Shown here: in pieces, positions 9,415 to 17,551 of the stretch | How positions within the stretch are numbered: position 1 is the stretch's first letter | Layout: each line of letters starts with the position of its first letter | Assembly: GCA_000497835.1 (NCBI GenBank) | Contig: KI547166.1 | Location: 211,721 to 247,748 of the forward strand | Direction: 5' to 3' | DNA from: a gamma proteobacterium L18 | GTDB taxonomy: Bacteria; Pseudomonadota; Gammaproteobacteria; Pseudomonadales; Pseudomonadaceae | DNA length: 36,028 nucleotides | Translations under genes and position numbers: made by a program | Notes under the pieces: model-generated | The model's database searches: none | What the model was told of the DNA's origin: nothing | What the model saw: the letters and a program-made list of their open reading frames with translations, nothing else

Positions 9415-10941
9415 TTACTGCAGATCGTGCGGCAATACGCTTTCAGGGAGGTTCTGGTAGCAGACCGGGCGCAACCAGCGGCGAATGGAGAGCGTGCCGA
9501 CCGAAGTGGCGCCGAAGTTGGTGGACGCAGGGTAAGGGCCACCATGGACCATCGCATCGCACACCTCCACGCCCGTGGGGAACCCATTGACCAGTAAGCG
9601 CCCGGCCTTGCGCTCAAGGATCGGCAGCAGCTCCCTGGCTACCGCGCAATCGGCCTCATCCATGTGAAGGGTGGCGGTCAACTGCCCGGTGAGGGACTGG
9701 GCGACTTCGCGCATTTCGGCGAGGTTTTGCGCCGTGATGATCAGGCCCAGCGGACCGAACACTTCTTCGGCCAGCAGGTGGTTGCCCAGCCATTCGCGCG
9801 CGGTCACGCTGAAAAGGTTCGGCGTGGCGTCACGCACCTGGCAGGACGACGTCAGCAGCGACTGCACGCTGGTTTGTGCGGCAATGCGGTCGCGGCCGGC
9901 GCGGTAGGCCGCGGCAATACCGGGGGTAAGCATGGCCTGGGGCGGGGTCTGACTCAGGGCCGAGCGAGCGGCTTCGGCAAAGCCGGCACCGTCAGGCCCA
10001 CGCACCACCACGGCGATGCCGGGGTTAGTGCAGAACTGCCCCGCGCCCTGGGTGAGCGACGCCGCCCAGCCTGCACCGATTTCCTCACTGCGCGCCGCCA
10101 GCGCGGCCGGCAGCAGGAACATCGGGTTGACCGACCCCAGTTCACCGAAAAACGGGATCGGCTCGGGGCGCGCCATGCACAGGTCGAACAGCGCACGGCC
10201 ACCGCCCAGCGAGCCGGTAAACCCCACGGCACGGATCAGCGGGTGCTGCACAAGCGCTTCGCCCACGTCGCGGCGCCCACCTTGCACCAGCGAGAAAACG
10301 CCTGGGTGCACGCCTTGTCGAGTGATGGCGGCCACCACCGCCTGCGCGACGATTTCGCACGTGCCGGGATGCGCGGAATGGCCCTTGACCACCACGGGAC
10401 AACCCGCCGCCAGCGCCGACGCGGTATCGCCCCCAGCCACCGAGAACGCCAGCGGGAAGTTCGAGGCGCCGAACACCGCGACCGGGCCAATCGGGCGTTG
10501 CATCAAGCGCAGCCTGGGGCTTGCAGCGGAGTGCGGGTGGGTCAGTTCGGTGTCGTTGCGGCGGTCCAGATAGTCACCTTGCCGGATATGCGCCGCGAAC
10601 AGCCGCAGCTGCATCACGGTTCGGCCGCGCTCACCGATGATCCGCGCCACCGGCAACCCGGTCTCCTGGCTGGCGATCTCTGTAATGAGGTCGGCACGCG
10701 CTTCGATTTCATCGGCAATGGCCTCCAGCAAAACCGCACGGTCCTCACGGGTGCTGTAGCCGTAGGAGGCAAAAGCCTCTTCGGCGGCACGGCAAGCCTG
10801 GTCCACCAGCGCCGGCGTGCCCACCGAGAAGGCGTGCGCGGGGCCGTGGGCCGGGGCAGAGCTGAACTGTGCGGGTGTTGCAATCAGCGCACCGGCGATG
10901 AAGTGCTGCCCGTGGGGCACGAAGGAAGGTACGACGCTCAT
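9415..10941 (-). CDS. NAD(P)-dependent aldehyde dehydrogenase, 2-oxoglutarate-semialdehyde dehydrogenase type
   Basis: A 508-residue aldehyde dehydrogenase. The nucleotide-binding and oxyanion region (FGASNFPLAF), the lysine/adenosine-site segment (VVKGHSAHPGT), the general base Glu267 (GELGSVNP) and the catalytic Cys304 (GQFCTNPG) are all present. The sequence pattern (FTGSLGGGRALFD, FFGELGSVNPMFLLP) matches the branch of 2,5-dioxopentanoate (2-oxoglutarate semialdehyde) dehydrogenases known from aldarate, pentose and hydroxyproline catabolism. It therefore probably oxidises a small oxo-aldehyde to the acid. In this setting it could oxidise the aldehyde made by the ThDP decarboxylase at 15973-17523; that link is inference. 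AAAGGA lies eight bases upstream of ATG 10941. The gene is flanked by the two LysR paralogues, and a TTAAGCC...TAACCCAT motif lies about 110-130 bp upstream. Confidence 0.9.
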   Translation of the reverse strand: MSVVPSFVPHGQHFIAGALIATPAQFSSAPAHGPAHAFSVGTPALVDQACRAAEEAFASYGYSTREDRAVLLEAIADEIEARADLITEIASQETGLPVARIIGERGRTVMQLRLFAAHIRQGDYLDRRNDTELTHPHSAASPRLRLMQRPIGPVAVFGASNFPLAFSVAGGDTASALAAGCPVVVKGHSAHPGTCEIVAQAVVAAITRQGVHPGVFSLVQGGRRDVGEALVQHPLIRAVGFTGSLGGGRALFDLCMARPEPIPFFGELGSVNPMFLLPAALAARSEEIGAGWAASLTQGAGQFCTNPGIAVVVRGPDGAGFAEAARSALSQTPPQAMLTPGIAAAYRAGRDRIAAQTSVQSLLTSSCQVRDATPNLFSVTAREWLGNHLLAEEVFGPLGLIITAQNLAEMREVAQSLTGQLTATLHMDEADCAVARELLPILERKAGRLLVNGFPTGVEVCDAMVHGGPYPASTNFGATSVGTLSIRRWLRPVCYQNLPESVLPHDLQ

Positions 10942-11051
10942 GGGGCATCCTTTTCAGGTCATTGAACAGGGCGCCGGAACAGGTACCACCGGCGTACCGG
11001 GATAGTGTCGGTGCACCAACTGTGGGTCCATTGACAAAAGCCACCCAGGGT

Positions 11052-11072
11052 TTAAGCCAATGGTTAACCCAT
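11052..11072. promoter_or_regulatory. Candidate LysR operator upstream of the aldehyde dehydrogenase
   Basis: TTAAGCC (11052-11058) and TAACCCAT (11065-11072) flank a 6-bp spacer. The right half, with the preceding ATGG, makes an imperfect palindrome. Both words recur joined at 12117-12131 between LysR 2 and the operon, and TAACCCAT recurs upstream of LysR 1. Recurrence at three promoters next to two paralogous LysR genes supports an operator; binding is not shown. Confidence 0.45.
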
Positions 11073-11129
11073 GACATCGGTGTTATCCCGAAAAGTGCCG
11101 CGTTGACTCCCAGGTTAAAGCCTGCGCGG

Positions 11130-12086
11130 CTACGCCTGTGATGGTTCGCCCAGCCGCGCCGCCTGATGCCCGGCCGCTTCTTCCAGGCACTGCAGCATCA
11201 ATTGAGCGCTGGGCGTAAGGTCACGGTTGCGATTCCACAGCACCCCGACCGGCCGAACCAATCGAGGCAGGCTCAATGGCAACACGTGCAGCGGCTGCAC
11301 CGGATCGCTGGCAATCGATACCGCCATGATCGCGATGGCATCAGAGACGCGCAGCTGCGCGCGCACCACGTGAATAGACAGCGTCTCGATGTAGTTGCTG
11401 CTCAGCGGTACGTCATTGGCCTCCAGCACCCGCTCCAGGGGGTCGCGCAGCAGCGAGCCGGGTGGCGGCAATACCCAGGAATAAGGACACAGATCCGACC
11501 ATTGCACTGTCTTCTTGCGGGCCAACGGGTGATGCAGGCCCGTCATGAGCACCACCGGCTCTTCGAGCAGTTCCTGCTCCTGGAAACTGCCGAGTGTGCC
11601 CGGGGCCGGGAGGCGGCCGACCACCAGGTCGAGACGGCCCTGCCACAGTTCGGGCAGCAGCGACTCCGTTGTACCCTCGATGATGGTCACATTGGTACTG
11701 GGGGAGCGTTGCTTGAGCAGGTCCAGCGCCTGGGGCAGCAGCACCGAGGCCGAGGCCGGCAGCATGCCGATGCGGATTTTACCTTCGGCGCCCGAACTCA
11801 GGGCCTTGAGCTGGTCGCGGGCGTCATGCAGCACCGTCAACATCGACCGCGCGTGCCGAATCAGGCAGTCGCCATAGGGTGTGGGCATCAAGCCCTGGGC
11901 GGTGCGCGTAAACAGCACGAGCCCCAGCCCCCGCTCAAGTTCGGTCAACGACTTCGACACGGCAGGCACGGTCACGTGAGTGACCTCGGCCACCTGAGTC
12001 AAGTTGCGGTACGTGTCGATGGCCACCAACAGGCGCAGATGCCGCGCCTTCAGGTTGACCTGCAGGTACCAGTCGAACTCCGCCAT
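11130..12086 (-). CDS. LysR-family regulator 2, divergent from the catabolic operon
   Basis: A 318-residue LysR-type regulator with an N-terminal helix-turn-helix at about 15-75 and an effector-binding domain after it. It is nearly collinear with the LysR product at 8357-9352 (about 80% identity by eye). GAGGAG sits seven bases upstream of ATG 12086. It is transcribed divergently from the six-gene operon starting at 12219, with 132 bp between. This is the classic arrangement in which a LysR protein controls both its own gene and the adjacent operon. The effector is unknown; a pathway intermediate is the natural guess. The C-terminal 15 residues differ from the paralogue. Confidence 0.94.
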   Translation of the reverse strand: MAEFDWYLQVNLKARHLRLLVAIDTYRNLTQVAEVTHVTVPAVSKSLTELERGLGLVLFTRTAQGLMPTPYGDCLIRHARSMLTVLHDARDQLKALSSGAEGKIRIGMLPASASVLLPQALDLLKQRSPSTNVTIIEGTTESLLPELWQGRLDLVVGRLPAPGTLGSFQEQELLEEPVVLMTGLHHPLARKKTVQWSDLCPYSWVLPPPGSLLRDPLERVLEANDVPLSSNYIETLSIHVVRAQLRVSDAIAIMAVSIASDPVQPLHVLPLSLPRLVRPVGVLWNRNRDLTPSAQLMLQCLEEAAGHQAARLGEPSQA

Positions 12087-12116
12087 GCGGTACTCCTCAG
12101 TAGCTTTACCATTTCG

Positions 12117-12131
12117 TTAAGCCTAACCCAT
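12117..12131. promoter_or_regulatory. Candidate LysR operator between LysR 2 and the catabolic operon
   Basis: The fused word TTAAGCCTAACCCAT lies in the 132-bp divergent region. Its two halves are the same as those separated by 6 bp upstream of the aldehyde dehydrogenase. An AT-rich stretch follows. Placement between a LysR gene and its likely target operon is what is expected for a LysR box, although a clean T-N11-A palindrome is not evident. Confidence 0.45.
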
Positions 12132-12218
12132 TTTTACTCAATCGACCGACACACCACTCGCGAGCACCATACGTGCGTCAGCAGTCGTTCCACAAAAATA
12201 ATCACTCAGGAAAGATCA

Positions 12219-13178
12219 ATGTCAGTTCATCTCAAGATTGCTATCGCCGACCATCCGCACACCGCAGCCATCCGCAGCGGCGCCATCAAGATCGAAGGCG
12301 TTGAGGCCGAATTCGTCACAGTCAAGCCACAGATCGCCGCTTTCCGTCGCATGGTCCGCGATGTCGAATTCGATGTCTGCGAAATTGCCCCGACCACCTA
12401 CATTATCGCTCGCGCCCATGGTGCCCCCTTCGTGGCCCTGCCGATTTTTGTGGTCCGTCGCTTCCACCATTCAGGCCTGCTGGTGCGCCCGGATGCGGGC
12501 ATCAGGACACCCAAGGATCTTGAAGGCAAGAAAGTCGGCGTGCGGGCCTACTCGGTGACCACTGGCGTGTGGACCCGTCAGGTGCTGATGGACGAGTACG
12601 GCCTGGATTCGAGCAAGGTCACCTGGGTGGTCGACGATGAAGAGCACGTGACCCAGCTCAAGCTGCCCGCCAACGTGATCCACGCCACCCGCCCACTGGC
12701 CGACATGATGGCTGACGGCGAACTGGCTGCAGGGTTCGGCGGCGCCGCCGGTATCGGCCGCACGGGCAACCCTACGGATGGCTGGAAGGAAGTGGCGGCC
12801 GACTACCCGGATCTGTTCCCCAATGCGCCGCAAATCGAAGCCGAATACTACGCGCGCACCGGCGTGTACCCCATACACGGCACCATCGTCGTCAAGGACT
12901 CGATCCTGGCCGAGCACCCCTGGGTGGCCAAGTCCATTTACGACGCCTTCGAGAAGGCCAAACAGGATTACCTCGCCCGGCTTGACAGCGGCGATGCCAC
13001 CAGCGAGACCGACAAAAAGTACCTGGAACTGCGCCCGGTCGTCGGCCACGACCCCCTGCCCTACGGCATCGAAGCCAACCGCAAAACCATCGAGGCCCTG
13101 GAGTCGACCGCCTTCGCGCAGGGCCTGACACCGCGCCGCATGTCCATGGACGAGCTGTTCGTGGACCCCCAGGCCTGA
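12219..13178 (+). CDS. 4,5-dihydroxyphthalate-decarboxylase-like protein 1
   Basis: A 319-residue protein of the periplasmic-binding-protein-like (type II) fold, best matching the 4,5-dihydroxyphthalate decarboxylase (Pht5) family in overall pattern. Shared landmarks are DLEGKKVGVRAYSVTTGVW, YGIEANRKTIEAL and a C-terminal MSMDELFVD. No signal peptide is visible and no ABC permease or ATPase is nearby, which favours a cytoplasmic enzyme over a transport protein. If Pht5-like, it would remove a carboxyl group from an ortho-dihydroxy aromatic acid to give a catechol-type acid ready for ring cleavage. It is the first gene of the operon, with AGGAAAG at 12208-12214. The reading frame is open further upstream, but that part is antisense to LysR 2. 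It is about 30% identical by eye to the operon's last gene. Substrate is uncertain. Confidence 0.82.
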   Translation: MSVHLKIAIADHPHTAAIRSGAIKIEGVEAEFVTVKPQIAAFRRMVRDVEFDVCEIAPTTYIIARAHGAPFVALPIFVVRRFHHSGLLVRPDAGIRTPKDLEGKKVGVRAYSVTTGVWTRQVLMDEYGLDSSKVTWVVDDEEHVTQLKLPANVIHATRPLADMMADGELAAGFGGAAGIGRTGNPTDGWKEVAADYPDLFPNAPQIEAEYYARTGVYPIHGTIVVKDSILAEHPWVAKSIYDAFEKAKQDYLARLDSGDATSETDKKYLELRPVVGHDPLPYGIEANRKTIEALESTAFAQGLTPRRMSMDELFVDPQA

Positions 13179-13195
13179 ATTTTCCGGAGCATATT

Positions 13196-14221
13196 ATGAT
13201 TATCGACTGCCACGGTCACTTCACCACCGTACCCGCTTCGTTCCGCGAGTGGCGCGCCAGACAGATCGAATCTGCCGACGACCCGCTCAACGCCCCTGCG
13301 GTATCGGGCGCTTACGTGACCGATGAACAGATCCGCGAGGGTGTCGGCAACGGCCAGTTGCGCCTGCAGAAAGAACGCGGCGGCGACCTCACCCTGTTCT
13401 CGCCGATCGCCGGCCTGATGAGCCACCACCTGGGCAACGAACGCACCAGCCTGCAATGGGCCGAAATCTCCAACGATCTGGTGCGCCGGGTGTGCGACAT
13501 CTACCCGGACAACTTCGTGCCGGTGTGCCAGCTACCCCAGTCGCCGCTGGCGCCGCCGAAGAACTCCGTTGCCGAGCTGCGGCGCTGTGTAGAGGAACTG
13601 GGGTTCGTGGGCTGCAACCTCAACCCTGACCCCAGCGGCGGCTACTGGACCGGCACGCCGATTACCGACCGCGAGTGGTACCCACTGTACGAGGCCATGT
13701 GCGACCTGGACGTACCGGCCATGGTCCACGTCGCCGCCTCGTGCAACCCCTGCCATCACGGTACCGGTGCCCACTACCTGAACGCCGACACCTCGGTGTT
13801 CATGCAACTGCTGCAAAGCGACCTGTTCAAGGACTTCCCCACCCTGCGCCTGGTCATCCCGCACGGCGGCGGCGCGGTGCCCTACCACTGGGGTCGCTAC
13901 CGCGGCATGTCGCTGGAAATGGCCAAGCGCCCTCTGGAAGGCCTGCTGGAGAACATTTTCTTCGACACCTGCGTCTACCACCACCCGGGCGTCGAGCTGC
14001 TGACCAAAGTGGTGCCCACCAGCAACGTGCTGTTCGGCTCGGAAATGGTCGGCGCCGTACGCGGCAGGGACCCGGACACCGATCATTATTTCGACGACAC
14101 CAAGCGCTACCTGGATGCCTGCACGGCGCTGTCCGACGCGGACCGTCACGCCATCTTCGAAGGCAACGCGCGGCGCGTGTATCCGCGTCTGGACAAACAT
14201 CTGAAGGCCAAAGGCAAGTAA
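13196..14221 (+). CDS. ligJ: 4-oxalomesaconate hydratase, LigJ type (amidohydrolase superfamily)
   Basis: A 341-residue metal-dependent hydrolase-fold protein that closely resembles Sphingobium LigJ along its whole length: opening MIIDCHGH, NLNPDPSGG, TGAHYLNADT, VIPHGGGAVPYHWGR, NIFFDTCVYH, EGNARRVYPRLD and the ending LKAKGK. Likely metal ligands are His6, His8, His178 and Glu283, matching the LigJ set as I recall it; His223 lies in HGGG. LigJ adds water to 4-oxalomesaconate to form 4-carboxy-4-hydroxy-2-oxoadipate in the protocatechuate 4,5-cleavage and gallate routes. This is the most secure functional anchor of the operon. CGGAG precedes ATG 13196, and only 17 bp separate it from the gene before. 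Unlike Pseudomonas GalB, which belongs to a different family, this is the amidohydrolase-type hydratase. Confidence 0.9.
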   Translation: MIIDCHGHFTTVPASFREWRARQIESADDPLNAPAVSGAYVTDEQIREGVGNGQLRLQKERGGDLTLFSPIAGLMSHHLGNERTSLQWAEISNDLVRRVCDIYPDNFVPVCQLPQSPLAPPKNSVAELRRCVEELGFVGCNLNPDPSGGYWTGTPITDREWYPLYEAMCDLDVPAMVHVAASCNPCHHGTGAHYLNADTSVFMQLLQSDLFKDFPTLRLVIPHGGGAVPYHWGRYRGMSLEMAKRPLEGLLENIFFDTCVYHHPGVELLTKVVPTSNVLFGSEMVGAVRGRDPDTDHYFDDTKRYLDACTALSDADRHAIFEGNARRVYPRLDKHLKAKGK

Positions 14222-14235
14222 GGCAGGGACCGCGC

Positions 14236-15081
14236 ATGAACATTATCGATATCCACCCGCACATCATTTCCGACGACGAGAAGCGCTACCCCCCCGCGCC
14301 GCTGTTCGGCAAGCGTTCGGACTGGTCGCAGGAGCGGCCGAGCACGGTCGAGACACTGGTCCAGGCCATGGACGAGGCCGGCGTTGCCAAAGCGGCCATC
14401 GTGCACTCATCGACCACCTACGGCTTCGACAACCGCTACGTCGTCGACGGCTGCAACCAGTACAAGGGCCGGCTCGTGGCCGTAGGCTCGGTGGACATGC
14501 TGGCCGACGATGTGCCCGCCGTCATCACCGCCTGGGTCGACAAGGGCCTGGCCGGCCTGCGCATCTTCACCGGTGGCTCGACCAAGGACTTCGACCCAAG
14601 CGAGCTGGATAACCCCAAGTCGTTCAAGGCCTGGGAAATGCTGGCCGAGCTGAACCTGCCGATGTGCATCCAGACCGGCCCCAGCGGCCTGCCGTATGTA
14701 CGCCTGCTGGCCGAGAAATTTCCGGGGGTGAACATCATCCTCGATCACCTTGGCCGCCCGGACGTGCTCGACGGCCCGCCCTACGCCAACGCCGCCAGCC
14801 TGTTCGCGCTCGCCGACCTGCCCAACCTCTACCTCAAGCTGACACCGCGCATTTTCGCTGATGTGGAAAAAGAAAAGGCCAGCGCCGAGACCTTCTTCCC
14901 GCGGGTGGTTGAAGCTTTCGGTGCGCAGCGCATGGCCTGGGGCTCCAATTTCCCCACCTCCCCCGGCACCTTGAAGGAAATCCTGGCCACTGCCCAGCAA
15001 GGCCTGGCCTGCCTCTCCGACGAAGACCGCCAGTGGATCTTCGGCAAGACCGCGCAAACGCTGTACCCGGCATTGCGCTGA
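14236..15081 (+). CDS. Amidohydrolase, LigI-like (possible 2-pyrone-4,6-dicarboxylate lactonase)
   Basis: A 281-residue TIM-barrel amidohydrolase (amidohydrolase_2 group). It has an HxH motif at His7/His9 (IDIHPH), a DHLGRPD segment with His171, and WGSNFP near residue 238. LigI-type lactonases have the same layout, with HCH, DHMGRPD and WGTDWP. Here the usual acidic residue of the last motif is Asn238. Asn occurs in some other amidohydrolase_2 members, so activity is possible but chemistry may differ. The position next to LigJ suggests that it opens a pyrone or lactone to the LigJ substrate. ATG 14236 follows the LigJ stop by 14 bp with a weak AGGCAGGGA ribosome site; the frame is open upstream but overlaps LigJ coding sequence. 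Confidence 0.8.
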   Translation: MNIIDIHPHIISDDEKRYPPAPLFGKRSDWSQERPSTVETLVQAMDEAGVAKAAIVHSSTTYGFDNRYVVDGCNQYKGRLVAVGSVDMLADDVPAVITAWVDKGLAGLRIFTGGSTKDFDPSELDNPKSFKAWEMLAELNLPMCIQTGPSGLPYVRLLAEKFPGVNIILDHLGRPDVLDGPPYANAASLFALADLPNLYLKLTPRIFADVEKEKASAETFFPRVVEAFGAQRMAWGSNFPTSPGTLKEILATAQQGLACLSDEDRQWIFGKTAQTLYPALR

Positions 15082-15110
15082 GGCTGACTCCATTTCATGA
15101 GGAAGTGAAC

Positions 15111-15968
15111 ATGAGCAACACACGTCTGAACAGCATCATCCGTGCATTCGAGTCCGACAAGCCCGCCTACATGGCCTTCGCCAAGCTGGACAAGCAGACC
15201 GCCATCGAAATGAGCGACTCCCCGTACGACGGCATCGTCTACGAGATGGAACACAACCCGTACGATGTCAGCGCCCTGGGCGACTCGTTGCAGTACATGC
15301 TCAACCGCAAGCAGATCGCCGAATCGGGCTCGGTGGCGCCACGGGTAACGCCAATCGCGCGCATCCCGGCCAACGGCGTGGAAATGAACCAGACCTTCGC
15401 CAAACAGGTACTGGACCGCGGCTGCTATGGCGTGATCTGGCCGCACGTGGCCACCGTCGAGCAGGCCTACAACGCCGTCGCCTCCTGCCGCTATGCCCGT
15501 CCCAAGGGCGCAGCACTGTACGAGCCCAAGGGCGTACGCGGCGACGGTCCGGCCAACGCCGCGCGCTACTGGGGCCTGACGATGGCCGAGTACTACGAGA
15601 AGGCCGACGTCTGGCCGCTGGCGTCCCAGGGCGAAATCCTGGTGGGCCTGATGTGCGAGAGCACCCAGGCCATCGAAAACCTCGATGACATCCTGGCCAA
15701 CGTGCCCGGCATCGGTTTCATCCTGATCGGCGAAGGCGACCTCAGCCAGGAACTGGGCTTCCCACGCCAGTATGAGCACCCCGAAGTGCTGGACGCCATG
15801 CGCCGTATCGTCGAGACCTGCCGCAAGCACGACGTGATCGTCGGCAACCCGCATGTGACGGCCAACAACCACCGTCGCCTGCTGGACGAGGGCTACCGCG
15901 TACTGCTGTCGGCCCCCAAACGCTCCTACGGGGTGGTCGGCCAGGCTCGCGAACTGGCGGGGTACTGA
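15111..15968 (+). CDS. HpcH/HpaI-family class II aldolase
   Basis: A 285-residue metal-dependent aldolase. Compared with E. coli HpaI, the catalytic His (EHNPYD, His48), the substrate Arg (ARIP, Arg84), and the metal ligands Glu183 (CESTQA) and Asp210 (GEGDLS) are all present, so it should be active. The family splits 4-hydroxy-2-oxoacids into pyruvate (or a related enolate) and an aldehyde or oxoacid. In this operon it takes the place normally held by LigK/GalC, a structurally unrelated (RraA-like) aldolase, and could cleave 4-carboxy-4-hydroxy-2-oxoadipate to pyruvate and oxaloacetate. That substrate is inferred from context. GAGGAAG lies just upstream of ATG 15111. The next gene begins four bases after its stop, so the two are probably translationally coupled. 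Confidence 0.87.
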   Translation: MSNTRLNSIIRAFESDKPAYMAFAKLDKQTAIEMSDSPYDGIVYEMEHNPYDVSALGDSLQYMLNRKQIAESGSVAPRVTPIARIPANGVEMNQTFAKQVLDRGCYGVIWPHVATVEQAYNAVASCRYARPKGAALYEPKGVRGDGPANAARYWGLTMAEYYEKADVWPLASQGEILVGLMCESTQAIENLDDILANVPGIGFILIGEGDLSQELGFPRQYEHPEVLDAMRRIVETCRKHDVIVGNPHVTANNHRRLLDEGYRVLLSAPKRSYGVVGQARELAGY

Positions 15969-15972
15969 GACG

Positions 15973-17523
15973 ATGAACGGCGCAGAGAGCCTCGTCTCGA
16001 CCCTGATCGATCAGGACGTGGACATTTGCTTTGCCAACCCGGGCACCTCGGAGATGCATTTTCTGGCGGCGCTCGGTGGCAACCCGCAGATGCGCAGCGT
16101 GCTGTGCCTGTTCGAAGGTGTCGCCACCGGCGCCGCCGACGGCTGGTACCGCATGAAGGACAAGCCGGCCTCCACGCTGCTGCATCTGGGGCCTGGCCTG
16201 GCCAACGGCCTGGCCAACATCCACAACGCCAAGCGCGCCTCGTCGGGCATGGTCAACATCATCGGCGAACACTCCGCGTCACACCTCAAGTACGACCCGC
16301 CGCTGACCTCCGACATCGAGGGCCTGGCGCGCCCGCTGAGCCACTGGGTGCGCCGCGCGGAATCGGCCGACTCCATCGCCTGGGATACTGCCCAGGCGGT
16401 GGCCAAGGCCAGTGAGCATCCCGGCCAGATCGCCACCTTGATCCTGCCGGGCGACGCGTCCTGGCAGCAGGCCAGCGCAGCCCCCGTGCTACCGCCGCCC
16501 GTGGCCGCCCGACGCAAGGCCCCGAGCGCCGAACGCGTGGAGCATGTCGCACGGGTACTGCGCTCGGGTGAGCCGACACTGATCATCCTCGCCAACAAGG
16601 CCACGCGTGGCGCGGCGCTGGAGAAGGCCGGTCGCGTCGCAGCAGCCACCGGCGCTCAACTGGGCTCGCAATTCTTCACCGCCCGTATCGAGCGCGGCGC
16701 GGGTTTTGTGCCCATCTCGCGCATTCCTTACGCCGTGCCGCAGGCCATGGCCTTCCTCAGGGACTTCAAGCACATCATCACGGTCGAGACGCGCGAGCCC
16801 GTGGCGTTCTTCGCCTACCCGGACAAGCCGAGCCTGCTCAAGGCCGAAGGCACGATGGTGCATGAACTGGTGGAAGCGGACGAAGACAGCGAACTGGCCT
16901 TCGACATGTTGCTGCACGCCCTGGGGGCCACCCACGTATCCGCCATCGTCCAGCCACACATCCAGACGGCGATGCCCACCGGCGCGCTCAACCCCACCAG
17001 CATTGCCCACGCACTGGCAGCCGCCATGCCCGAGCAATGCATCCTGGTGGACGAGTCGCTGACCACGGGCCGCGAGTCCATCGGGCTGACCATCGGCGCG
17101 CAGCCCCATGACCTGATCAATAACATGGGCGGCTCCATCGGCTATGCCACGCCCGTGGCGACCGGCGCGGCACTGGCCTGCCCCGACCGGCGCGTGTTCT
17201 GCATGGTCGGTGACGGCAGCGCCATGTACACCATCCAGTCGCTGTGGACCCAGGCCCGCGAGAACCTCAACGTCACGACGATCATCTTCGCCAACAACAC
17301 CTACGCCATTCTCAAGGCCGAGTACGCCAACATGGGTGCCGGGACGCCTGGGGAGCGCGCGCTGGCGATGATCGACATCGACCGCCCGAGCATCGATTGG
17401 CAGGCCATGGCGAAAAGCATGGGTGTGCCAAGCGTCGCCGTGGACAGCGCCGAGGGATTTTACCGGGCCATGGTCAACTCGACCCGAGAGCCGGGCCCCT
17501 GCCTGATCGAAGTCAAACTCTGA
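15973..17523 (+). CDS. ThDP-dependent enzyme, benzoylformate-decarboxylase / acetolactate-synthase-like
   Basis: A 516-residue thiamine diphosphate enzyme with the usual three domains: N-terminal PYR domain (ThDP-activating Glu48 in LFEGVATGAADG), middle domain, and C-terminal PP domain (GDGS at 413-416, then ANN about 28 residues on). Ser26 (NPGTSE) and His72 (LLHLGPG) fall where benzoylformate decarboxylase has its active-site Ser26 and His70, so decarboxylation of a 2-oxoacid to an aldehyde is more likely than acetolactate synthesis. There is no FAD-pocket evidence and no small subunit nearby. It may act on a 2-oxoacid made by the pathway, passing an aldehyde to the dehydrogenase at 9415-10941. 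It lacks its own good ribosome site and starts four bases after the aldolase stop. Confidence 0.85.
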   Translation: MNGAESLVSTLIDQDVDICFANPGTSEMHFLAALGGNPQMRSVLCLFEGVATGAADGWYRMKDKPASTLLHLGPGLANGLANIHNAKRASSGMVNIIGEHSASHLKYDPPLTSDIEGLARPLSHWVRRAESADSIAWDTAQAVAKASEHPGQIATLILPGDASWQQASAAPVLPPPVAARRKAPSAERVEHVARVLRSGEPTLIILANKATRGAALEKAGRVAAATGAQLGSQFFTARIERGAGFVPISRIPYAVPQAMAFLRDFKHIITVETREPVAFFAYPDKPSLLKAEGTMVHELVEADEDSELAFDMLLHALGATHVSAIVQPHIQTAMPTGALNPTSIAHALAAAMPEQCILVDESLTTGRESIGLTIGAQPHDLINNMGGSIGYATPVATGAALACPDRRVFCMVGDGSAMYTIQSLWTQARENLNVTTIIFANNTYAILKAEYANMGAGTPGERALAMIDIDRPSIDWQAMAKSMGVPSVAVDSAEGFYRAMVNSTREPGPCLIEVKL

Positions 17524-17551
17524 ACCCACCCCGCATTCCAAGGAGATTCCC

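Noticed and set aside
9664..10965. Plus-strand open frame antisense to the aldehyde dehydrogenase
   Set aside because: Arg/Gly/His-rich, no family resemblance; the dehydrogenase has all catalytic motifs.
11166..12218. Upstream extension of the first operon gene's frame
   Set aside because: It runs antisense through LysR 2; the true start at 12219 has a good ribosome site and the family N terminus.
12219..13178. Reading the Pht5-like proteins as ABC-transporter solute-binding proteins
   Set aside because: No signal peptide, no permease or ATPase genes, and C-terminal motifs match the dihydroxyphthalate decarboxylase family.
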